Source: Candidatus Scybalomonas excrementigallinarum
GTDB taxonomy: Bacteria > Bacillota > Clostridia > Lachnospirales > Lachnospiraceae
Length of the DNA: 54,389 nucleotides
Direction: 5' to 3'
NCBI GenBank assembly: GCA_018710905.1
Contig: DVIZ01000115.1
Span: 1-54,389, forward strand
The notes under the pieces were generated by a model. That model had not been told where the DNA came from, did not search any database, and saw nothing but the letters and a program-made list of their open reading frames with translations. Position 1 is the first letter of the stretch. The number at the start of each line of letters is the position of its first letter. Below are positions 45,807-54,337 of the stretch, in pieces. The position numbers and the translations under genes were made by a program.

Positions 45807-47138
45807 TTATCTTGCTTTATTTGCAAACTTCGTATATTGTCCAAGCCATACTAGTTCCACAGAACCAGTAGAACCACTTCTTTGCTTTGCCACAATAATT
45901 TCCGCAATTCCTTTTTTTTCGGAATCTGGATTATAATATTCATCACGATAAATAAACATAACCACGTCGGCATCCTGTTCAATAGAACCAGACTCACGAA
46001 GGTCAGATAACATTGGCTTATGATCTGGCCTAGATTCCACCGCACGGCTTAACTGAGATAAAGCGATAATTGGCACTTCAAGCTCCCTTGCTAACGCCTT
46101 TAAAGAACGTGAAATCTCCGCAATCTCTTGCTGTCTTGATTCTGAACGCTTTCCACCAATCATTAACTGTAAATAGTCAATAATAATCAAACCAAGCCCA
46201 TTTGCCTGTTTAAATCTTCGACATTTCGAACGCAATTCGGAAATGGTGATTCCAGGGGTATCATCAATAATTAAATTAGAATTACCGATAATCCCTGCAC
46301 TTTCCATCAACTTTTCCCATTCTTGATCCTGTAAATTACCAGTACGAAGATTTTGAGAATCTACCATAGACTCACTGGCTAATAAACGGGTTACAAGCTG
46401 TTCCTTTGACATTTCAAGACTGAAAATTGCCGTTGGAATATTTTCACGAAACACAACGTGTTGTGCAATATTTAAGACAAAAGCAGTTTTTCCCATAGCA
46501 GGACGAGCTGCCACAAGCAACAACTCTCCTCCGTGCAATCCTGTAAGCTTTGCATCTAAATCCAAAAATCCTGTCGGAACACCTGTGACTTTTCCTTTGT
46601 TTTTAGCAGCCATTTCAATGGTATCTAAGGAATTTAAAACAATCTCCCTGATAGGAACAAATTCTTGTTCCCCCGCTCGATTTTGAAGCAAATGAAAAAT
46701 ATCTTTTTCTGTCTTTTCTAGAATTGTATCCACTTCTTCTTTATCAAGGTAACAATCATTAGCAATATCCTCTGTCACCTTAATGAGACGTCTTAATGTG
46801 GCTTTATCACGCACGATTAATGCATATTGTTTTGCATTAGCAGCTGTCGGAACGGATAAAACGAGATCTCTAATATATGATAAATTACTAATGCTATCTG
46901 GTACTTCTTTTTCTTTTAACTTATTTTGAAGGGTTACAAGATCCACTGGCTTTCCCTCATTATAGAGCTCCACCATGGCTTCATATAAAATACCATACTG
47001 CCCTTGATAAAAGTCCTCTTTTGTTAAAATATCGGATACAACAACAATGGCATCTCGGTCCATAATCATAGAACCGATAACAGACTGTTCTGCTTCAAGA
47101 CTATGTGGTTGAATTTTTTTGATAAATGCCTCGTCCAT
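45807..47138 (-). CDS. dnaB: Replicative DNA helicase DnaB
   Basis: Hexameric helicase that unwinds DNA at the fork (called DnaC in Bacillus subtilis). The 443-residue protein has the N-terminal primase-binding collar domain (1-160) and the RecA-like motor with Walker A ARPAMGKT (211-218), IIIDYLQLMIGG and DLRESGSIEQDADVVMFIYR. It is the last gene of gdpP-rplI-dnaB and starts 2 nt after the rplI stop. It is the likely cargo of the loader pair at 6483-8601. Confidence 0.97.
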   Translation of the reverse strand: MDEAFIKKIQPHSLEAEQSVIGSMIMDRDAIVVVSDILTKEDFYQGQYGILYEAMVELYNEGKPVDLVTLQNKLKEKEVPDSISNLSYIRDLVLSVPTAANAKQYALIVRDKATLRRLIKVTEDIANDCYLDKEEVDTILEKTEKDIFHLLQNRAGEQEFVPIREIVLNSLDTIEMAAKNKGKVTGVPTGFLDLDAKLTGLHGGELLLVAARPAMGKTAFVLNIAQHVVFRENIPTAIFSLEMSKEQLVTRLLASESMVDSQNLRTGNLQDQEWEKLMESAGIIGNSNLIIDDTPGITISELRSKCRRFKQANGLGLIIIDYLQLMIGGKRSESRQQEIAEISRSLKALARELEVPIIALSQLSRAVESRPDHKPMLSDLRESGSIEQDADVVMFIYRDEYYNPDSEKKGIAEIIVAKQRSGSTGSVELVWLGQYTKFANKAR

Positions 47139-47139
47139 C

Positions 47140-47586
47140 CTACTTGCCTTCTACAATCACCTTTAAAGAGGCTGTTACTTTAGGATGTAATTTAATTGGC
47201 ACCATATGAGTCCCTACTGTTTTAATAGCATCATCTAATTGCATTTTTTTCTTATCTAACTCTAAGTTTAACTGAGCTTTTGCAGCCTGAGCGATTTCCT
47301 TTGTGGAAATAGAACCAAATGTTTTTCCACCTTCTCCTGTCTTAATGGCTACTTTAATCTGCATTTCTTTCATTTCTTCTGCTAATTTTTGTGCTTCTGC
47401 TAATTGTTCTGCAGCAATTTTTTCACTGTTTGCCTTTTGTAATTTTAGATCATTTAAGTTTTTTGCATTGGCTTCTAATCCTAATTTTTTAGGTAAAATG
47501 AAATTACGAGCATATCCGTCATTTACATTTACAAGTTCCCCTTTTTTACCTAAGCTCTTTACGTCTTCTAATAAAATAACTTTCAT
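47140..47586 (-). CDS. rplI: 50S ribosomal protein bL9
   Basis: Ribosomal protein that binds 23S rRNA near the L1 stalk. The 148-residue protein has the N-terminal RNA-binding domain with [23 protein letters not shown] and a C-terminal domain joined by a long helix. AGGAGA precedes the ATG. It sits between gdpP and dnaB, as is common in Firmicutes. Confidence 0.97.
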   Translation of the reverse strand: MKVILLEDVKSLGKKGELVNVNDGYARNFILPKKLGLEANAKNLNDLKLQKANSEKIAAEQLAEAQKLAEEMKEMQIKVAIKTGEGGKTFGSISTKEIAQAAKAQLNLELDKKKMQLDDAIKTVGTHMVPIKLHPKVTASLKVIVEGK

Positions 47587-47587
47587 C

Positions 47588-49636
47588 TTAAATATCTCCT
47601 TCTGTTTTCATAGTATCAAGTATTAATTTTAACTGGCTAACAGCTCCATCTATTGTCTCATCCGAAAGTTGTGCTCCTGCCACATTTAAATGACCACCGC
47701 CTCCTAATTTTTCCATAATGATCTGAACATTTACATCATCAATCGAACGAGCACTAATAAAGATCTGTTTTCCAATCTCTGTCATAACAAAAGATGCACG
47801 TATACCTTCGATATCAAGAAGTTCATTTGCTGCCTGTGCGGCAAGCACATTTGGGCTATCCACTCCATCGCTTGGCATAATAGAAATAGCAAACTCATCT
47901 AAATAAACTTCGGCTTGACGAATAACTTCCGCTCGAAGTTTATAACTTTCCATACTATTTCGAAACATCTTTCTTACGCGGACCACATCAGCCCCATTTC
48001 TCTTTAAAAATGCTGCTGCCTCAAAAGTACGAACTCCTGTTTTTGTAACAAAATTATCCGTATCCACAAGCATACCTGAATACATGGCATCCGCTTCAAT
48101 TGGCTTTAATTTTGGCTTATCTGGAATATATTGAAGAATTTCTGCTACCATCTCACAAGATGAGGATGCATATGGTTCAATATAAGATAAAATCGCATTG
48201 CCAATGATCTCACTTGTTTGTCGATGATGATCAAAAACAACAATGCTCTTTGCCAGCTCTAATAATTCAGGACATTCCGTATAACTTGGACGATTTACAT
48301 CGACTACGACTAATAAAGTGGAAGACTTGGTCAAATTAATTGCTTCTGCGCTATCAATAAATAAATCCTCTTCATAAGAATCGTCTTCCATAAAATTATT
48401 TAAAATTGGTCGAATGGAAATCGTTGCTTCATTAATAACAATGTGTGCTTTTTTATCAAGGGTTTTTGCCAAACGATAAATTCCTAATGCAGCTCCAATA
48501 GAATCCACATCTGGAAATCGATGCCCCATAATGACAACTTCATCTTTTGTTTCCATAATTTCTCTTAAAGCATGGGCTTTTACCCTTGCTTTTACTCGAG
48601 TACTCTTCTCCACAACTTGGGTCTTACCACCGTAGTAGGAAATCTTATCTCCATCTTTTACAACTGCTTGATCTCCACCACGTCCAAGGGCTAAGTCCAT
48701 AGCAACTCGTGCAGATTCATATGCCTGTGTATAAGTAGTGCTATTGATTCCTAAACTAATACTTAAAGTAACCGCCAACTCATTTCCAATATTAATGGCT
48801 CTTATTTCATCCAAAATAGAAAACTTCGTAGACTGAAGCTGTGGCAAATATTTTTGTTGAAAAACAACGATAAACTTATCCTTCTCAAGCTTCTTACAAA
48901 TAGCATCTACATTTTGCATATATTTATTAATTTTTCGATCGATGAGGGCGACTAACAGTGACTGCCTCACCTCTTCAATACTATCGAGGACTTCTTCATA
49001 GTTATCAATATAAATCAGACCTGAGACGAGCCGTTGTTCTTTGTTCTCTTTAATATAATGCTGTAATTCGGTTTCATTGAAGAAATAAAAGGCGATCATA
49101 GAATTGGCTTCCACTTCTTCTTTTCCGCTTTCTTCTTTATTGATCAAACCTTCTACACAAACTCGTTTCATTTCCACACTATAAAATTTTTCATTATAGA
49201 GCAAAGGAACTTTATTTTTTTCTCCCTCTTCTGGAAATGTGTCTTTGGACAGTTCATTAAATATCTTTTGTACATGATTTTTTGACTTCCAATCGTCTTT
49301 TGTGATCATCTCTTTAAATTCATTGTTATACCATAAAATTCCTCCCTCTAAGTCGGTTAGAATATAAGGCAATGATAAATCCTTTAATAATTGTTTTTGA
49401 ACTTGCCCATGCTCAACCGCAAATTGTACAAGTTCTGCCATAATTTTGGGCTTTAATTTAATATAATATGTTACGAGGATTCCTATATAAATGACCACAA
49501 AAACGGTTGCAATAACTCCTGATTTTGTACTTTGAGAAAATAAAATTCCCACCATCATCAAGAGCAATATCGCTGAAAGAATCGGATTCTTTAAGAACTT
49601 CTCTATCTGCCAGCTCAATATTTTTTTATCATTCAT
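47588..49636 (-). CDS. gdpP: Cyclic-di-AMP phosphodiesterase GdpP
   Basis: Membrane enzyme that hydrolyses c-di-AMP, which controls potassium and wall homeostasis. The 682-residue protein has two membrane helices (about 20-60), a PAS-like domain (about 70-170), a degenerate GGDEF-type domain (about 175-310) and a DHH/DHHA1 domain (about 345-682). The DHH part shows [25 protein letters not shown] and VFDHHR, then a DHHA1 part with [12 protein letters not shown]. The start at 49636 follows GGAGG; the reading from 49657 has none. Confidence 0.95.
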   Translation of the reverse strand: MNDKKILSWQIEKFLKNPILSAILLLMMVGILFSQSTKSGVIATVFVVIYIGILVTYYIKLKPKIMAELVQFAVEHGQVQKQLLKDLSLPYILTDLEGGILWYNNEFKEMITKDDWKSKNHVQKIFNELSKDTFPEEGEKNKVPLLYNEKFYSVEMKRVCVEGLINKEESGKEEVEANSMIAFYFFNETELQHYIKENKEQRLVSGLIYIDNYEEVLDSIEEVRQSLLVALIDRKINKYMQNVDAICKKLEKDKFIVVFQQKYLPQLQSTKFSILDEIRAINIGNELAVTLSISLGINSTTYTQAYESARVAMDLALGRGGDQAVVKDGDKISYYGGKTQVVEKSTRVKARVKAHALREIMETKDEVVIMGHRFPDVDSIGAALGIYRLAKTLDKKAHIVINEATISIRPILNNFMEDDSYEEDLFIDSAEAINLTKSSTLLVVVDVNRPSYTECPELLELAKSIVVFDHHRQTSEIIGNAILSYIEPYASSSCEMVAEILQYIPDKPKLKPIEADAMYSGMLVDTDNFVTKTGVRTFEAAAFLKRNGADVVRVRKMFRNSMESYKLRAEVIRQAEVYLDEFAISIMPSDGVDSPNVLAAQAANELLDIEGIRASFVMTEIGKQIFISARSIDDVNVQIIMEKLGGGGHLNVAGAQLSDETIDGAVSQLKLILDTMKTEGDI

Positions 49637-49692
49637 TTTTAACCTCCAATATTCCAAAGAACAATAGGAACATTATCCCGCTCTTTGCGAAC

Positions 49693-49721
49693 ATTATAGC
49701 ATATCCTTACGCATTTGTAAA
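49693..49721 (-). promoter_or_regulatory. Promoter of gdpP-rplI-dnaB
   Basis: On the minus strand: TTTACA (49716-49721), 17-nt spacer, TATAAT (49693-49698) preceded by TGC, an extended -10. Confidence 0.6.
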
Positions 49722-49748
49722 AAATAATACTATGTTTAGAAAATCAAA

Positions 49749-49788
49749 TAGGGAAATCGAAAGCTTTTTACGAACTATGATTTCCCTA
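49749..49788 (-). terminator. Terminator after the ABC-F gene
   Basis: 10-bp arms TAGGGAAATC (49749-49758) and GATTTCCCTA (49779-49788), with an inner palindrome containing AAAGCTTT. T-richness on the minus side is moderate, so the stop may be partial. Confidence 0.55.
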
Positions 49789-49825
49789 AAAAATAATGTT
49801 TTAATTTTAATTGCCAATCTTCTTA

Positions 49826-51379
49826 CTATGCAAGAAGAGAATATTCTTCTAAGTTCCAAACTTTATCTACAACATCTTGATAAAATTCTGGCTCATGGCA
49901 AATCAAAAGAATACTGCCTTTGTATTCCTTTAATGCTCGTTTTAATTCTTCTTTTGCATCCACATCTAAATGGTTTGTTGGCTCATCTAATAATAAAATA
50001 TTTGTCTCTTTATTGATGAGCTTACAAAGTCTTACTTTTGCCTGCTCACCACCACTTAATACGCGAACTTGGCTCTCAATATGTTTTGTTGTAAGACCAC
50101 ATTTCGCTAAAGCTGCACGCACTTCATACTGACTATAAGACGGAAATTCCTTCCAAATCTCTTCAATACAAGTGATATTTTTGTCTGGTGTCATCTCCTG
50201 CTCAAAATATCCTTGATATAAATAATCACCTAAATGACTTTTTCCAGAATATGCTGGAATCAATCCTAAAATACTCTTTAATAACGTGGATTTTCCAATT
50301 CCGTTTGCACCGATTAATGCGATTTTTTCTCCACGTTCCATTCGTAAATTAATTGGTTTTGCAAGAGGTTTGTCGTATCCAATCACCAAATCCTCCGTTT
50401 CAAAAATCACTTTTCCAGCCGCTCTTGCTTCTTTAAAATGAAATTCTGGCTTTGGTTTTTCTTTTGCAAGCTCAATAACTTCCATCTTATCCAATTTCTT
50501 TTGACGGGACATGGCCATATTCCTTGTAGAAACTCTCGCTTTATTTCTCGCTACAAAATCTTTTAATTCTTCAATTTCTTGTTGCTGTTTTCGATAAGCG
50601 GCTTCTAACTGGGATTTCTTTACTGCATAAACTTCTTGGAATTTATCATAATCACCAACATAGCGATTTAACTCTTGATTTTCCATATGATAAATTAAAT
50701 TGACAACACTATTTAAAAATGGAATATCATGAGAAATTAAGATGAAAGCACTTTCATACTCTTGTAAATAACGTTTTAACCATTCGATATGACCTTCATC
50801 TAAGTAGTTGGTAGGCTCATCAAGTAATAAAATGTCTGGCTTTTCTAATAATAATTTTGCTAACAATACTTTTGTTCTTTGTCCACCAGATAAGTCCGTA
50901 ACATCACGGTCAAGACCAATATCCGTAAGTCCTAAAGCTCGTCCTACTTCTTCTACCTTAGAATCAATTAAATAGAAATCATGATTCGTTAAAAGATCTT
51001 GAATGGTTCCAAGCTCCTCCATCATTGCCATCATCGTATCTTCATCTGCTGAGCCCATTTCATCACAAATTCGATTCATTTTTTCTTCCAATTCAAATAA
51101 AAAAGAAAAGGCGGACTTTAACACGTCTCGAATGGTCATTCCCTGTTGCAATACGGTATGCTGATCCAAGTAACCAACACGCACATTTTTTGCCCACTCT
51201 ACTTTTCCCTCATCTGGCATTAACTTTCCAGTTACAATATTCATAAAAGTAGATTTTCCTTCACCATTCGCACCAACAAGTCCAATATGCTCCCCTTTTA
51301 ATAGGCGGAATGATACATCATTAAAGATAGCACGATCCCCAAATCCATGACTTAAGTGTTCTACGTTTAAAATACTCAT
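49826..51379 (-). CDS. ABC-F family ATPase (YkpA/YbiT-like)
   Basis: Soluble protein with two ABC domains and no membrane part. ABC-F proteins act on the ribosome in translation control or antibiotic protection. The 517-residue protein has Walker A GANGEGKSTFM and signature LSGGQRTKVLL with Walker B LLLDEPTNYLD in the first half. The second half has GANGIGKSTLLK, LSGGEQAKVRLC and LLLDEPTNHLD. A charged linker (about 240-310) joins them. No arm extension typical of antibiotic-resistance members is obvious, so a housekeeping role is more likely. The start follows GGAGGAG at a spacing of about 12 nt. Confidence 0.93.
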   Translation of the reverse strand: MSILNVEHLSHGFGDRAIFNDVSFRLLKGEHIGLVGANGEGKSTFMNIVTGKLMPDEGKVEWAKNVRVGYLDQHTVLQQGMTIRDVLKSAFSFLFELEEKMNRICDEMGSADEDTMMAMMEELGTIQDLLTNHDFYLIDSKVEEVGRALGLTDIGLDRDVTDLSGGQRTKVLLAKLLLEKPDILLLDEPTNYLDEGHIEWLKRYLQEYESAFILISHDIPFLNSVVNLIYHMENQELNRYVGDYDKFQEVYAVKKSQLEAAYRKQQQEIEELKDFVARNKARVSTRNMAMSRQKKLDKMEVIELAKEKPKPEFHFKEARAAGKVIFETEDLVIGYDKPLAKPINLRMERGEKIALIGANGIGKSTLLKSILGLIPAYSGKSHLGDYLYQGYFEQEMTPDKNITCIEEIWKEFPSYSQYEVRAALAKCGLTTKHIESQVRVLSGGEQAKVRLCKLINKETNILLLDEPTNHLDVDAKEELKRALKEYKGSILLICHEPEFYQDVVDKVWNLEEYSLLA

Positions 51380-51568
51380 ACTCTATTTCATCTCCTCCTT
51401 CAGTTAAAACTCTATTTTTCCTATCATTATCATTCATTTTTATAAAACAAAATTTGCTACCCCATTACCTTTTATTAGAATAACAACAATCATTTTATCG
51501 TATAACTAAGCATAAGGCAAGCATGGTTTCTGCCTCATTGCCTTCTGTAAATTCTCTTTTCTACATAC
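51380..51568. other. Upstream region of the ABC-F gene, no gene
   Basis: AT-rich upstream sequence. I see no convincing promoter, and nothing else that I can support. Confidence 0.4.
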
Positions 51569-51807
51569 AATGAGAAACTCGTTTCGCGGGCTTCTCATGT
51601 TCGTGGTTCCTATAACTATAACAGAACAAAGTGTGCGTTGCACACTCTTCGCGACTTTCGGTCACTCCTAGCAACGTACACTTTGCCGCGCGCGAGCAAT
51701 TTGCAAAGCAGAATTACCTTCTTTGCGAGCTGCGCATCGTTCGCACGTAGTGCTTTTTTATGTTATAGGATAACTCTCTTTGCGAGGAATTTCCTATAAC
51801 ATAAAAA
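51569..51807 (+). repeat. Dispersed palindrome, copy 9, and complex palindromic element
   Basis: The core 51569-51607 runs from ATGAGAAACTCG to CTTCTCATGTTCGTGG. Next comes a large stem of 15-nt arms (51627-51641 with 51671-51685, one mismatch). A GC-rich stretch with CGCGCGCG follows, then a perfect 16-bp stem (51755-51770 with 51792-51807). TTCCTATAAC occurs at 51607-51616 and 51791-51800, and inverted near 51762. The segment is far richer in GC than its surroundings and holds no open frame. Confidence 0.75.
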
Positions 51808-51847
51808 TAAGGGACTATTCTATAGAATCTCTATACATAGTCCCTTA
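51802..51847 (-). terminator. Terminator of the rubredoxin gene
   Basis: 10-bp arms TAAGGGACTA (51808-51817) and TAGTCCCTTA (51838-51847), followed on the minus strand by TTTTTAT. It abuts the 16-bp stem of the adjacent element. Confidence 0.8.
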
Positions 51848-51923
51848 TCGATGGTTAATTATAAAACTAAAAAACGAATTTCATGATTGAAAATAGAAGC
51901 GAACATTTTGGCTACTTACAAAA

Positions 51924-52085
51924 TTATTCTTCTACTACGAATACTTCTTTACCCATTCCGCAAATTGGGCAAACCCAATCATCTGGAATGTCTTCGAAAG
52001 CTGTTCCTGGAGCGATTCCTCCATCTGGATCTCCTACTTCTGGATCATAAACATATCCGCATGGTTCACATAAATATTTTTTCAT
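51924..52085 (-). CDS. Rubredoxin
   Basis: 53-residue electron carrier with one iron held by four Cys: [10 protein letters not shown] (first pair) and CPICGMGK (second pair). The aromatic and Asp/Pro residues of the family ([21 protein letters not shown]) are present. In anaerobes it feeds electrons to rubrerythrin and superoxide reductase. AAAGGAGA precedes the ATG. It is a single-gene unit with its own promoter, operator and terminator, and no peroxidase is next to it. Confidence 0.97.
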   Translation of the reverse strand: MKKYLCEPCGYVYDPEVGDPDGGIAPGTAFEDIPDDWVCPICGMGKEVFVVEE

Positions 52086-52196
52086 AATTCTAATCTCCTT
52101 TACTCATCTTTTACTATTTTTCATTATACTACTACTATTATACTACTTAATATTAACAAATGAAATGATTTTTATCATTAATCATTAACTTTTTAT

Positions 52197-52215
52197 ATTA
52201 GTAATGATTACTAAT
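52197..52215. promoter_or_regulatory. Fur/PerR-type operator in the rubredoxin leader
   Basis: Perfect 9-1-9 palindrome ATTAGTAAT-G-ATTACTAAT (19 bp). Its centre TAATGATTA matches the AATNATT centre of Fur-family boxes. It lies just downstream of the probable start site (about 52224). A related stretch, AATGATTTTTATCATTAATC, is at 52165-52184. Confidence 0.55.
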
Positions 52216-52230
52216 ATTGTTCATGACTTT

Positions 52231-52258
52231 ATTATACCATATTTTTTTATTATGGCAA
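52231..52258 (-). promoter_or_regulatory. Promoter of rubredoxin
   Basis: On the minus strand: TTGCCA (52253-52258), 16-nt spacer, TATAAT (52231-52236) preceded by TGG, an extended -10. The following AT-rich stretch, 52260-52637, shows nothing I can support. Confidence 0.55.
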
Positions 52259-52637
52259 TAGTTTTTTTCAAATTTTTTTAATTTTTAAATTCTCACCTTT
52301 TATGACCATTTTTTTGAGCAATCTTTTAAAAATTAAACTTGGGAGATTTTTTAGAACGCCTCTTAAAAATCCTATTTTCTCCTCCCTTAATATGCGTTCT
52401 ATGTATCATATTGTATCGGCACAGAGTACAAATACAACACTAGATAAACAAGTTACACCCAATCATAATATCATATGGAAATAGTTTTTCAGTTCTTTGA
52501 AAATCATCCAAATATTTCAAATAAAATTATCTATGAAAAAGAAGCGATTATTTTTTTGTCTTTTCAACAAAAAACCACATTAATTTCTTTTATAAAAGCC
52601 TGCCAAAAATAATTTTTAAAAATTTTTAATTTATATA

Positions 52638-52666
52638 TTGATTAATCAATCTATTTATGATATGAT
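52638..52666 (+). promoter_or_regulatory. Strong promoter of the non-coding RNA
   Basis: TTGATT (52638-52643), 17-nt spacer, TATGAT (52661-52666) preceded by TGA, an extended -10. Confidence 0.65.
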
Positions 52667-52672
52667 AAGTTC

Positions 52673-52857
52673 ATCAAGCAAAACCTCTCCTAATGTTATT
52701 GATGATGTACTACCTTCTTAACATTGAGAAACAATATTTCTTTCGTAAGAAAAGGAAACTTCCCTTATTTTCTTTTTCTTACACCTGTGCATAGGCACAG
52801 ACCAAAACATTAGCCCTCAAAAAAAGCAGCGGATTCCCTTACTCCACTGCTTTTTTT
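52673..52857 (+). ncRNA. Probable structured non-coding RNA, about 185 nt
   Basis: Runs from a strong promoter to a strong terminator and contains no reading frame with a ribosome site. Pairing visible: 5' hairpin CATCA/TGATG (52672-52676 with about 52700-52706); CTAATGTT (52690-52697) with AACATTAG (52806-52813), which crosses that hairpin as a pseudoknot-like interaction; CTGTGC-ATAG-GCACAG (52785-52800); and TTTCTT-TCGT-AAGAAA near 52738-52753. Size fits 6S RNA or other clostridial structured RNAs (for example raiA-type), but I cannot match a family. Confidence 0.6.
52819..52857 (+). terminator. Terminator of the non-coding RNA
   Basis: 11-bp arms AAAAAAAGCAG (52819-52829) and CTGCTTTTTTT (52847-52857). 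The T-run is on the plus strand; the A-run at the left could also serve the minus strand. Confidence 0.85.
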
Positions 52858-52874
52858 ATTTGCGCAAAGACAAT

Positions 52875-52903
52875 GAGCCATAGACTAAAACAATCTATGG
52901 CTC
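52875..52903 (-). terminator. Hairpin after the secreted-protein gene
   Basis: 10-bp arms GAGCCATAGA (52875-52884) and TCTATGGCTC (52894-52903). On the minus strand ATTGTCTTTGC follows, a modest T-run. It is probably the stop for the gene at 52947. Confidence 0.6.
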
Positions 52904-52946
52904 TAACTTATTATGATTATGTAATTCTCAGCTACCCTTTATTTTT

Positions 52947-54134
52947 TTAGAATAGCCAACTTAAATCATCATACTCATCAGTACCTATTGTACAAGTACC
53001 TGTTGTCTTATCGGATAGTTTTTTTATCCTAATCTTATATGTTCCTTTTTTACGTATATTTTTATCACTAATTTTATAAACTTCTCCTTCTTTCAACTTC
53101 TTCGTTGTCCAACCTTTTCCAGGAAGTTTAATAGAAACTTCAATCGCTCCTGAACTACCTTCATCAAACTCAATATATAGCCCTTTTAGCTCACTAGATT
53201 TTTTTGCCTCATATTGATAATACTTTTTACTTCCTTTTTTATCGGCTAATGAAACATAGCTCGTAATCATCCTATTATTTTTTAAGACTCTTGGCTGAAT
53301 AGAAGATGAACTATCCCTATCGGTATAACCAGATTTTTCAGTTTGAATCATAAAACAATTATTTTCTGTATTCACTCGGTAATAGTAGACCCCTTTAGGA
53401 ACCACATATGTTTTGTAGCAAATAATATCATCTTTCCCCACAGTTTCTACTTTTGAAATTGGTTTCTTATTTTCATCGCAAAGAACTACTTGACTTTCTA
53501 AAAACTCAGTCCCTTGGAACAGAAAGTCAAGTTCACCTTGATTTTTCATATTCACCTTATAGTAAAGTGGCTTTCCTGTCGTTCCGCTAATTACAAAATT
53601 CAAATTTGTTAAAACCCTATCTTTAGTAGATAAAACTCCACCTTGTACTAAAAATAATGCATCATTTTTCAGTGTTCCTTTTATTTCTAATGTCAAGTAA
53701 TAAGTTCCCTTTGTCACATCCATATATAAATCATCCGATGTACTTTCTGATAACTTCGCTTCTACCGTTCCAAGAACTTCTTTGCCCTCTTGGTCCTTGC
53801 TAAAACTATAGATAACCTTTCCTTTTTGCCCTTTATTTTCCGTCTGTACACTAAAAACGGCTTTTCCTGTATTTTTTACATTGACAGGAACGGTAACTTC
53901 TTTTTCCTCTTTACTTATTAAGATTCCATATGGTTTTTGCGCTATTCCACGTAAATCATCGATATCCTTTACTAACAGAAATGGAATTTTATTTACTTCT
54001 GTCGCCTTATTGGAGTCTTCATCATACTCTGCAATCTTAACTTCTGCCTTTACTTGCTTTGGCATTCCTACGAATATACAAAGACTCATCATTAATAGAA
54101 CTCCTGTCAAAACTTGTAAGACTCTTTTTTTCAT
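52947..54134 (-). CDS. Secreted protein with beta-rich (PPC-like) repeats
   Basis: Not recognised by name. The 395-residue protein has a classical signal peptide (about 1-30, ending QVKA before EVKIAE), then beta-strand-rich segments with patterns such as GTYYLTLEIKG, GVYYYRVNTENN and KGTYKIRIKKLSDKTTGTC. These resemble bacterial pre-peptidase C-terminal (PPC)-type domains repeated along the chain. No catalytic motif is seen. It is likely a surface or extracellular binding protein. The start at 54134 follows GGAGGAAAA; the reading from 54188 has no site. Confidence 0.75.
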   Translation of the reverse strand: MKKRVLQVLTGVLLMMSLCIFVGMPKQVKAEVKIAEYDEDSNKATEVNKIPFLLVKDIDDLRGIAQKPYGILISKEEKEVTVPVNVKNTGKAVFSVQTENKGQKGKVIYSFSKDQEGKEVLGTVEAKLSESTSDDLYMDVTKGTYYLTLEIKGTLKNDALFLVQGGVLSTKDRVLTNLNFVISGTTGKPLYYKVNMKNQGELDFLFQGTEFLESQVVLCDENKKPISKVETVGKDDIICYKTYVVPKGVYYYRVNTENNCFMIQTEKSGYTDRDSSSSIQPRVLKNNRMITSYVSLADKKGSKKYYQYEAKKSSELKGLYIEFDEGSSGAIEVSIKLPGKGWTTKKLKEGEVYKISDKNIRKKGTYKIRIKKLSDKTTGTCTIGTDEYDDLSWLF

Positions 54135-54337
54135 AGAATTTTCCTCCTGTTTCCCTTGCTCATTTTCCTTACTTTTTAACGGTATCATTTGATACTATTT
54201 TTTATTATAACAGTCCCTATATTTTAGACCTATAAATGAGCAAGTTCGTGATTTTGCATAAAAAAGAGACACCGAACTTCCATTGTGTTGTATAATGAAA
54301 ATGAAATAATAATTATTTACAGCACTCACGAAAGGGG

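Noticed and set aside
49525..50016. 163-codon plus-strand frame across the gdpP start and ABC-F end
   Set aside because: Spans the start of gdpP, its promoter and the end of ABC-F on the opposite strand; no family match.
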